A stretch of DNA of 64,000 nt from Actinernus sp. WN-2022 (taxonomy: Eukaryota; Cnidaria; Anthozoa; Actiniaria; Actinernidae), in contig JAOWCC010001589.1 in the NCBI GenBank assembly GCA_030867875.1, positions 88,373,537 to 88,437,536 of the forward strand. Reading direction: 5' to 3'. Made by a program: the position numbers and the translations under genes. The notes beneath the pieces were generated by a model. It worked only from the letters and a program-made list of their open reading frames with translations. It was not told the DNA's origin and ran no database searches. This document shows, one piece after another, positions 35,057 through 45,500 of the stretch; positions within the stretch are counted from its first letter, which is position 1; the number at the start of each line of letters is the position of its first letter.

Positions 35057-35637
35057 AAATGTTGATGAATTATTTTTTCTCAAATAAATAATGATTTTTT
35101 GATCAGAGATATGTAATAACTTTGTCAGAAAGACTTTAACTTAAATTCCTGTTTTTAGCTTTTTATTTGTCCCGTGTTCCCTGGACTTCTATTTTCATTA
35201 TTTTTGGCTGCGTAGTAACCTGTATTGAGTATTTTTGTTTGTATGGTCCAGCTACCAATGGGACAAACATGAAAGCGAGGTCAACTGATCACAATTCGTG
35301 CAGGCTAATAGACTGTAGCCTGCGAAACATTTCGAAGTGATACAATAATTTGGCCGTGCGAAAATGGAAAAAGGAGACTGGCACGAGAGGAGAGGGAGGG
35401 CCTGCAGCCATCCCTTCAGTAGATGGTTTGCACTCAATCCCCAGAGATTCAAATGACAAAGGGCATGGCGCACGGCCATGTTGGTGTACAGACAAAACTC
35501 AGCTGTACACCAACGTGGCGGCTATGACGTAAAGTGCAAAGGGTCCATACGTTTTTATTTCCCATTCAGATTGTGAACGGGAAATACTGATTGGTCAATT
35601 AGGTGTCATCGCTGTCATGTAGGCCTATGTCACAGCG
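35057..35637. other. Intergenic, no gene seen
   Basis: Short overlapping frames at 35252-35532 are not protein-like. GTGTACAGAC...TGTACACC around 35483-35512 forms a small inverted repeat. Confidence 0.35.
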
Positions 35638-35821
35638 TTTTCACAAGTTATGTTATTTTTAGAACGGTTTCCCGGGTTGCAATCATTCCTAACGGAATAA
35701 ATCACAAAAGCGAGCAGCCAAAAGTAGCCAATGAGGCATCTTTTGTTCTGCCACTGGTGCAACCCACTAATTAGCAGGAAAAATGGTCTAAAATAGCCCA
35801 ACTTGTGAAAACGCTGTGACA
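35638..35821. mobile_element. 184-bp MITE (ends TGTCACAGCGTTTTCACAAG)
   Basis: The 22-bp terminal inverted repeats are perfect. The same terminal sequence occurs once, unpaired, at 9454. No transposase. Confidence 0.75.
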
Positions 35822-38715
35822 GCTATATAGGACGTTCCTGGTTGTGCTGCGTTTGCATGTTCGATCCCAAGTAGCCGACCCTTAATTTTGTTCTCTTTTT
35901 CTTTTACCTTCTCTTGTTCTTTACCTGTGAACCTGAGACGGATGGTTAAAGAAGAAAGGTAAGCTAGTCCTGTAGTGGGTAGGCAGGTGAACAAGTATCA
36001 AGTCTGGTAGCTATAGAAAAGCAGGGGAAAAATTAGTCATAGTTGACCATAAAAAAAGATTCATTGATAAAGAAATACCAATCAGAGAGTGGAGAGAGTA
36101 TCTGACCAGGGCCAGATCGGCATTTCGGTTAGTTAACAAATCTCGGTTCTACTGCTTGACAGGGAATCGGCTGATCGTATACGGTTTGTGCTGTTTTTAT
36201 AGCGGAGCTCTATATACACATAGCAAATCAATAAGGGAAGAAAGAAAAAAGCGGATTAGAAGATAATCTATGCAAGTCAAAAACTATCACACTTTCCCGT
36301 GCCTTACCCACTCGCTGATCTGTGATCGAACTACTCTCTACTGTTGTGCTTTTTCTTCCGTATTCTATTTTCAACAACAGTTGCATAATCATTTCAATAT
36401 AAAATAAAGCGGTGTGTATATCGAAGGTCGTGCAGACTAAAATAATTATGCTAAAAAAACTTTATTTTATAAAGTGAAACCGCATCTACTTGGAATTCAC
36501 CTTGATTGTATATACTTTATAATTATTAATTTTACAATAGTTACGTATAGCCATATTTTAATCCTTAGTACGGTTATCATTACATCTCTGTTATATCTTA
36601 GTCATATTTTATCAACATTTTACATTTTACATTACTATGATTTAGATTAACAGGCGAAGAGCCACCCAGTGGAAGTACTGTTAATAAACCATTATTATTA
36701 TTTTATTATTATTATTATTATTCCGCGCCTCTATATATTCACGTATAAGCCTATCTACGTATCCACATATCCTACCTAACCCAGCTTTTGGAACAAAAGT
36801 AAAAAAAAAATATTGTTTAAATAAAAATCCATATATCCATTCTCAAGGAGGAGTGGAAGGCCTTCACATAATCCTTTGCGTAGCAACTATATTATCAATT
36901 TTCCCGGTCGCGTGATCAATTGATTCTGCGTTGAATTTCGTAGAGATCGGACCTAAGCAGCACAAATTTTCACAAAGTATCTCAAAGTTGACGTAGGTTT
37001 ACGCGAGCTTTGACTTCCCTGTATTTCACACCATAAACAATACGCATTTTCAACGGCTTCGTAGTAAATCTCTTAAACCTGGACCCTTTGCATAAATTAG
37101 ACACTTAATTTATTTATGTGACTGCTCATGCTAATTTCCAGGTAAGGTTAGTTGTCTAAATGGTTTGTACTGAGTTAACGTCTTTCAGGGTAAAATTTAC
37201 GACTTCAGTTCGCGGGAAATTTTTCTCGAACGATTAATCTATCGAGAAAAGTGCGGCCGATAAATATATTCAGATTGTATGAAAAGCACAAACATTGAAG
37301 ATGCTTAGCGAGTATTAAAGTTAGAAAGTATATTTCTGACCTTGTTGAATTTATCTGTAGTTTCTAGAGAAATTTAGTTGGAAATGACAAAACTCGCGAG
37401 AAACTTCTTGACAAATTTTCAAGCGCACGTGTTCATGGGAAGGCTTGCTCGTTGTAAAATTTCTGGACGTCCCTGAAAAGGTTTGGTCGCGGAACGTTCG
37501 AAGACTGGTACGAGTAGAGGAGACCTCGTTCCCAGGGTCTTTCGCGCATCGGTCATGACGCAAATCTTTTTATTGGCCCAAACTGACTCACAGGGAGCCC
37601 AAGATGACTGTACTGGTACTCTCTGTAGGCTGTCCTCTCTGCTCTGTAGGGTACAACCTTCGCCAATTAAGTACGGACCGCCCAACAAAATAAGGATATT
37701 CAGAACACTGAACGAACTCATCCGACACATCGCGGGCATTTTTTATGACTTCGCTTGTCCCCCCTCTCCCTTTTTTGTAGTTAAATAAAAACAGCTCCAA
37801 TGACTCTGAAACTTAATTCGTCCCCGGCAATGACAAAATCCAATCAACAATAGTCCATGTAAGAAATTTAGACTTTATTTCCAAGATTTCTTCGGTTATA
37901 ATTAATTACACTTCTGCTTAAAAACATGCACAAATATCGAACTTGGGCTCCCTGTGACGGACTGAGACCACAGAGGTGAACCGTTACAGAGATAAACTTG
38001 TAGTTTAATTTTCTCAAATTGCCTCTCAATAAAACGATAAATTTAATTATAAACGATTACATAACCTTAAGCACGTTGTGTAGTTAGAGCAATATATGAA
38101 GTGTATTACTGGGTAGCTTTCTGGTAAGTTTCGCCAGTGGAAAGCCAGGAGAAGCCGTTAAACCTGAATATGTGCTATCGGTCGCTTCGCTTAACGGCTT
38201 TTTAGGATTCTCTTCACCCTTCCACTGTTTCTTTATCCAAGTAAACTCCATTTCGAGCCGTTTCATAGACCTGTTTTCACTGCCATTGTCCGCCGCCTGA
38301 AAATACCGTTACTCGCATCTCGCTCGCTCGGCCCACCGGCGCATCCTCGCCGATACCCGGGGGCAGTTAGTGAGCTAGTTAGTGAAAACTGAGGGCCGTT
38401 TTTTGCCCGTCGTTCACTAACTGTGGATGACACCGGGTATTTTGCAGAAATAAAGAATGCTGAATGCAAATTAGAAAATCCGGTCAGCGGTCCGTAGGTC
38501 CCCGATAGTGATTATCACGTCCGCCATAAATGCAGAAAGGAACCTCCGTCGGTAATGAACTTCTTCGACATAAAATAAAATAAATAGAATACGCCCAGAA
38601 TCTGGGAGAATTTGATCACGTGATTCAGCTTTTACAGGAATGCTTCGACCTCTGATTGGTCCAGACTACGATAGATTAGCAGTAACCGCTATAGCTAGAC
38701 GACTGGGAAATAATT
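35822..38715. other. Intergenic, 2.9 kb
   Basis: No exon could be supported on either strand. At 36640-36720 the sequence GCGAAGAGCCACCCAGTGGA followed by TTAATAAACCATTATTATTA looks like the 3' end and (ATT)n tail of a retroposon. At about 37943 there is a variant of the dispersed GGGCTGCCTGTG word. Frames at 37351-37800 overlap on both strands without features. Confidence 0.4.
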
Positions 38716-38878
38716 TAGCCTGTTCAATCTCAGTCTCGTACCCAGAGCTCATCTCAATCTGACAAAACAAAAGAGAAGACGAGAACTGGGGTAGACAACG
38801 TGAAGGGAGGGGGAATCGCCATTTTGTTTTCATCATTTTCCCCAGTATCCAGTATCTAGAGCCTGTGAACAGGCTAAT
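38716..38878. mobile_element. Possible short MITE (ends TTAGCCTGTTCA)
   Basis: TTAGCCTGTTCA on the left and TGAACAGGCTAA on the right, about 165 bp apart, are perfect 12-bp inverted repeats. No further arm pairing was seen. Confidence 0.4.
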
Positions 38879-38950
38879 GGTTGTTTAGCGGTGTTTGCGA
38901 CGTCTGCTTTACGAGCAGGAGAGCGGGGTTTCGAGTTCCAGAAAAGCACT
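38879..38950 (+). repeat. tRNA-like SINE head
   Basis: GTCTGCTTTACGAGCAGG has the shape of an anticodon arm and is followed by GGGTTTCGAGTTCC, close to a Pol III B box with one extra T. A T-rich run follows. It is more likely a tRNA-derived SINE or decayed tRNA than a functional tRNA, because the acceptor stem is missing. Confidence 0.4.
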
Positions 38951-39017
38951 TTTTTTCTTTTTTTCTTCCCCATTTTCTTGAGAACTCCTTTACCTGTGAA
39001 TCCTAGCCACAAATTAG

Positions 39018-39018
39018 C

Positions 39019-39064
<46 letters not shown>

Positions 39065-39363
39065 GACTCCCATATAAAAGGGGTAGGGATGCTCGTCGGA
39101 CATTTTCGATTTGACCCCTAAGAGGTACTAAAATGGGCGTGGCTCAAGCTTATTTTGACCCCTAAAAGATAATAAAAATGTAAATTGATAACAGCTCTTT
39201 TGTTCCTTTGACACCCGACCCCTAAAAGGTACCACTTTACATATAAATGTCTGTGTTTGATGGTGGATACCCTAAGTGGTACCAAACTCCTGATTTTGAC
39301 CCCTAAAAGGTACGACGAGCATCCATGTACCCCTCACACAAGGGAGTCCCCCCCCCCCCCGGG
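39018..39363. mobile_element. Poly-G MITE copy 3
   Basis: 346 bp, starting CCC then about 43 consecutive G (39021-39063) and ending in a C tract plus GGG. Flanked by a perfect 8-bp duplication CAAATTAG (39010-39017 and 39364-39371). Subterminal arms include GATGCTCGTCG / CGACGAGCATC. The interior iterates TTGACCCCTAAAAGGTAC. It lies about 230 bp upstream of the tafazzin start codon. Confidence 0.9.
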
Positions 39364-39475
39364 CAAATTAGCCCTAAAACCTCGTCATTTAGCCGTTCGG
39401 CCGGTGCATTCCTCCTGGGGACGAGGTTACTCAGCGGTCAGTGGTAACTCACCACAAAAGATCAACTACAAATTA

Positions 39476-39485
39476 AAGATGGCGG
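39476..39485 (+). promoter_or_regulatory. YY1-type core promoter motif of tafazzin
   Basis: AAGATGGCGG lies about 110 bp before the tafazzin start codon. YY1-type sites often mark transcription starts in TATA-less metazoan promoters. Its ATG also opens a tiny upstream frame. Confidence 0.5.
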
Positions 39486-39514
39486 ACGATAATTTATATA
39501 ATGAGCGTTTATGA
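39479..39514 (+). CDS. Upstream ORF in the tafazzin leader
   Basis: ATG GCG GAC ... CGT TTA TGA encodes 11 residues (MADDNLYNERL). Its stop overlaps the next ATG as ATGA at 39511-39514. That second ATG is in frame with tafazzin and would add 28 residues. Whether the leader is transcribed from this far upstream is not known. Confidence 0.35.
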   Translation: MADDNLYNERL

Positions 39515-39594
39515 GGTTTAATGATGGTAGCCGTTATATCATTACAGCACTTGGACTATTAGACGCAGATTCCGTCACGCGTCTGTTCTACGGA

Positions 39595-42500
39595 ATGCCT
39601 ATAGCACCACAATGGCCATTCTGCCGTGTAGCCATGAATAAAACGTCGTACAAACTGGCGAGTTCGGTCATTCTCGCTATCGTTGGAGGTTGTAGCAAGC
39701 TGTGGTTAAGTGAGTAGTATAAATGTGGCTCTTTTAAAGCTTCACAAATACCAAAATTGTATAGTTACAATATGATCTACATATGCTGCGATTGCATTTA
39801 ATTTTTGTACCCCCTACCCCCTTCCCGAGGGATTCTCTCTCGATTTAATAGACTTGTTTCAAGTAAATTAATATACTTGAAACTTTACCTGAAATGATGT
39901 GTACACCCAAGGAAATCCAAAATTAGGTGGTACTAATGATAATTAGGCTAGACTGCAGAATACCCTACCACGTAATCTATCTTACACGTTGAGTCACGGT
40001 CAAACATATAAATGAAATTGAAAATCAAATCAAATAATGAAATATAATTGTAAATTGACATAACGTCCATTATCAATCTTGCTATTATCTCTATATATTA
40101 CTACCTTCGTTCTACAAATAACCGCAGTCTACTCGTTGACATGATGAATAAAGTGTACTCTATATATTACTAGCTTCATTCTACAAGCAACCACAGTCTA
40201 CTCGTTGACGCGTTGACATGATGAATAAAGTGTACTCTATATATTACTACCTTCGTTCTACAAGCAACCGCAGTCTACTCGTTGATGCGATGACGCGTTG
40301 ACATGATGAATAAAGTGTACTCTATATATTACTACCTTCATTCTACAAGCAACCGCAGTCTACTCGTTGATGCGATGACACGTTGACTCAACATTACTCT
40401 ATTAACTCTCTACGTTCATTGTGACGTATTCCACACAAGTTGACGCGTTGACGTGTTGACATTTCTACAATACAGCTTGCTTTGGTGGGGTATTCTGCAG
40501 TCGTTCCGATAATTATAATTTAAAAATAATAATAATTACTAAAGAATACATGGGAAGAAAGTAGTTCATTCTAGCTGTTAATTACATATAATTATATATA
40601 ATACATGTAATAAATATGTGTCAAAGAGCAAGCATAACACATTGATCTTTGACTTACAGTTCATTATTTTCTCCTTTACATATATTATTTTATAGATTGG
40701 CTAAATACAGTAAAGTGCCATAACTTTGACACATTAGAGCAGTGTGCAGAAGAACGGCCAATAGATACACCACTTGTTACTGTTTCTAATCATAACTCTT
40801 GCCTTGATGACCCTGTTCTTTGGGGTAAGAATAATATGTACACAACTTTTCTTTACTATATGTTCACTATTTGTTTTACCAGATCAAACTTATTGTTTTA
40901 GATGATATTTTTCCGATGTTGAAAAAAATGAAAAAAACTTTCCTTTTTTTTCTTTTGTACATGCATGTATAGGGATACTGAAGATGAGAATTCTCTTTGA
41001 TAAACGCAAAATAAGATGGTGAGTTACTTAAAGTGCCTATCACCCTTTTGCAATTTTGATAGCTTTTGAACCTCCAAAAAGTTTTGAGTATACTTCTGTG
41101 AAGAAAGTTTTGGCTCAAAGTGAATACTTTATGTTCTATGTTTGTTTGAAATTGTGTAAATGTGACCTTTCCTGACCCATGACAGCATAAGGAAAAGCCT
41201 GGGTCGAAACCTGGGTAGATGTCATCTTGACGTCATATAATTAATTTGGCTTTGCAATCATTTTAAGAAATACTTAACATGTTGACTAAAATGACTTTTT
41301 TCTTTACTAACAACTCAAAAACTGTGTATATTTTCTATGCATCGATGTTGTTGTGATAAAAAGGCGCCATGGAGAATAAAGCATTAATATTAATGAGATG
41401 ACCTCTATCCAGGTTTCGACCCAGGCTTTTACTTACGCGGTCATGGGTCAGGAAAGGTCACATTTACACGATTTCAAACAAGCGTAGAACATAAAGTATT
41501 CACTTTAAACCAAAACTTTCTTCACAGAAGTACTCAAAATGTTTCGGAGGTTCATAAGCTATCAAAATTGCAAAAGGGTGATAGGCACTTTAAGGTTACC
41601 AGATTACTTTCAGGGTGCCTTTCCAGTGTAAAATACGTAGCACCTCAAGTGAGGAAACATTATAGATACCTCAACCATAATATATCATTTTAAAGGTTAT
41701 AAGAGTGGTTACAATATATAAAACGTTTTTACTTCTTTATAATTTTGAATTTTCCACTACTCGTTTTTCCAGAAGCTCCATGGAAAATATTTTAAGGTTT
41801 TTAAATCTGTTTGCTTTATCATTTAGGAGAAATGGTAGTACAAAATCCTTTTGTGATGAAAATTGGAAGCACAGAAAAGAGCACTTCAATGAAAAATTTA
41901 GCTTCCAGCATGTGCGAAAATGAAGCTCCGCCTCTCAAAATTTTCTGCCAATGCTGATATTCAATGAAAGCCCAAAATTTTATTGGAAGCTTAGTATTCT
42001 TTCTTCTCCTCAATTAACTGATAACAGACACATAAATGCAGGAGGCGGTCCTGACAGTTGACCACACACACAATTTATTGTACATATACTTTATGCTGTA
42101 CATCAATCTACACACTTTATGTAACATAAGATGCAACTACACACTGTGCTAGTGTACTCTGCTAGATACGAAAAACCACAAAATAATTCCACAGTACAGT
42201 ATATGTGGTAAAAACTTAGTGGAAATGTATTCCCCAGCCCAATGCAGGAGTACTGACTTCTGGGAGGTGAAAGTCTGAAAACTACCACAACTCTGTAACA
42301 TGGTCAGCAAAAACTGACATAAATAAAGTTAATGTTGGAAAGAAACGTCTATAACTGTTGCAGTCAGGACCACGAATACATAACTACAACTGACATATCC
42401 TTATACATGTATACTCAAGTTCCCACCAAAACTACACTGTCCATATATGGAATGTATCCACAGGGATACCAACAGTCTTTCTGATAAGGAACTCATTTCT

Positions 42501-45500
42501 CTTTTCATTTCATCCAAAGAGAAATATCATACCTGGTTGTTCACAGTTTTATTCTTGTGTTAATAGCTGTTACTGACTAAAGCTAAAACTAAAATGTTTT
42601 GAAAGGGAAAGGGAACACCATTGCAACGCAATGTAAACTGTATTTCCATTAACTCGGTCACATCGCAAACAGTTTGCGATAGCTTTCCGATCAAGCCATC
42701 GCAAACTGTTTGCGATAGCTTTACATCGATATGGAAAACATCCTTAAAGGTCATACATGTACCTCCGTACTTTAAAGGTCAACCTCAGTACTTTAAAGGT
42801 CATACATGTACCTCAACACTTCTATATTGATTCCTTCAGGACATTAGGTGCAAAAGAAGTCATGTTCTCCAACCAATGGCACTCATTCTTTTTCAGTAAA
42901 GGAAAGGTAAAGTCATCATAATAAGTAATGCTCCAACTAAGAACAGTAGCACGGCAAAGGAATGTAAAAGGTGTTAATTTTCTATTCTTCTTTCTCATAA
43001 TTCCTTTGGTTGATACTCATAATTCAATAGAAAACCAACAAACTAAATGAATATACCGGTAGTTTCATTGGATAACTTTTGAAGTTTTAATTTAGTTTTG
43101 ATCAAACTAACTATGGTTTGATTTAAGAAAATTGTATGTGAGGAACGTTCTCAAATTGGTGATTCAAATATATTTTGTCTTCTTTCTTTCCAATTGGTTG
43201 GATGGTGGTTTTTTAAGTTTTCACAGTAAAAAGGGCCCACAATATACAATTTTCTTAATTTTCTGCTTGGAAATTTGACTGTGGGACATCTCAGACAGCA
43301 CTTATTTTAATAATATGTACATATAAGGCATACTACATGTCCATATAAGGCATACTACATGTACATATAAGGCATATTACATGTACATATAAGGCATATT
43401 ACATGTACATATAAGGCATATTACATGTACATATAAGGCATATTACATGTACATATAAGGCATATTACATGTACATATAAGGCATATTACATGTACATAT
43501 AAGGCATATTACATGTACATATAAGGCATACTACATGTACATATAAGGCATACTGCATGTACATATAAGGCATACTGCATGTACATATAAGGCATATTAC
43601 ATGTACATATAAGGCATACTACATGTACATATAAGGCATACTACATGTACATATAAGGCATATTGCATGTACATATAAGGCATACTACATGTACATATAA
43701 GGCATATTGTAGCAAAATCGACGTGAGGATATGCTCATTGCCACAGCCTGTTGTCTTTTGTTATTGTTCTTGGACAAGTTATTACTTAAAATTATATCAT
43801 CAACCATTTACATAATGTACATGTGAATGTACTGTAGTATGCTGTGGATGTTGGTTGATAAATCCCTTTTATCATTACCGTAAATACCTGCATAAAGGCA
43901 ACACTTTTTTGGACAAAAACGAGCCAAAGTCAGGGGTGTGGCTTATACATGGTACAAGCATATATTTCATATATAATAATCAGTCCAAAATGCATGCTCT
44001 GATTAGTCAAGAGCTGTGTGTTATTAGAGGACACACACATGGATGGCATCATGGATTGAGCACGCACAACCAATTTCTCAACTCGTTTTGATTGGATATT
44101 TTCATTGTTTTTAGTTTGCGATTATTATATAAAACAAATAGATTCCATTCTGCCATGCAGCTGTTCTCTTATAGATGCACAGATGATGCCAAAACATGGA
44201 GAACATCAGTTATACCACTTGACTGCCTCTTGTGGCACACATCTTTGTCTCTTCATGTTTTGGCATCATCTACATGCATTTATAAGAGGACAGACGCATG
44301 GCAGAATGGGATCTATTTGTTAACACTTGCACCAGGCCCCTCCTTCAAAATCCAAGATGGTGGACCTCGGACTCGTGCACGTACAATTTCACCAGCAAAC
44401 CTTGCTTTCTCTTTCGAAGTTGCAACAGCTGCAGTTGGAATGACAACAATCTCTTCTCATTTATGAACCTTCTAACTGTCTCGCAAGTCAGACCACATTA
44501 CCCCACTTCTTATAGAATTGCACTGGCTGCCTATTGAGCAGCGCATAGAATTTATGGTATTACTGTTTACTCATAAGGTGATGAATGCTACTAGTACTGC
44601 TCCTCAGTACTTGTGTGATTTATTAGAGCCTTATGCTCCACAACGCAGCTTGAGATCTGAATCGAAGTTAATGTTACATTAAGCCTTTTCTATATGTGCG
44701 CCAAAGCTATGGAACTCATTGGCTTTTCACATTAATAGAGCTATTTAAGAAGAGTCTTAAGACATACCTTTTTAAGAAAGTTTATTGATTTTTCGGATAT
44801 CAACAATTTATTGTAATTTTTGTATTGATGGTTTTTAGCTTAATTAACTTAGGAATTTTATTTATTACTGTATTATTTTGTAACTTTGTAACTTTTAAAT
44901 CAGATGTAGTTTTTAATTAGGTGTAAATCACTTTTGGATTTGTAGGAGAAAGCACTATATAAAATAATGTAATTATTGTTATTAACTTTTTTCCCCAAAA
45001 GGCATTATATTTGTATCTCTTTATTTACCCATGACATCTAAGCTGAGAGTGTGGCCTATATGCAGATGTGGTAGTTAAAGTATATATATGTTATTAGTTA
45101 TAAATTTATTCAGTTTTAATTATTATATGCATGGGAGTGTTTTGCAAAAAAATACACTCGTAGAATTTATACAAAACTACATACAGGACTAATGAAAATA
45201 TTGATAATGTCACATTTGCCACAGAGGAAGATCGAGGAAAACAGCTTAAATGAGCAGCAAGAAAATGAAAATTCCAGACAAAAAGCTAAATTTGATCTAA
45301 AATTCTTTAAAGTGCCACTACGACGGAAATTTACCATTTCGATTTGCCACTTTTTCAATCTCAATAGGTCAATCAGTATTAGAAATATCCGAAATGGTAA
45401 AAAATATTCCCAAATGGGCATGTTAAACCATAAAATTTTTTGAGAGTTTACCGGTAAAATCATGTCTGTCATTACCGGAACCCGTTTTCATTATTCAGCG

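Noticed and set aside
35870..35905. GTTCGATCCC resembling a tRNA B box
   Set aside because: No A box, anticodon arm or acceptor pairing around it.
40080..43708. Direct repeats with regular spacing that might suggest CRISPR
   Set aside because: Units are contiguous tandem copies without unique spacers, in a eukaryotic intron.
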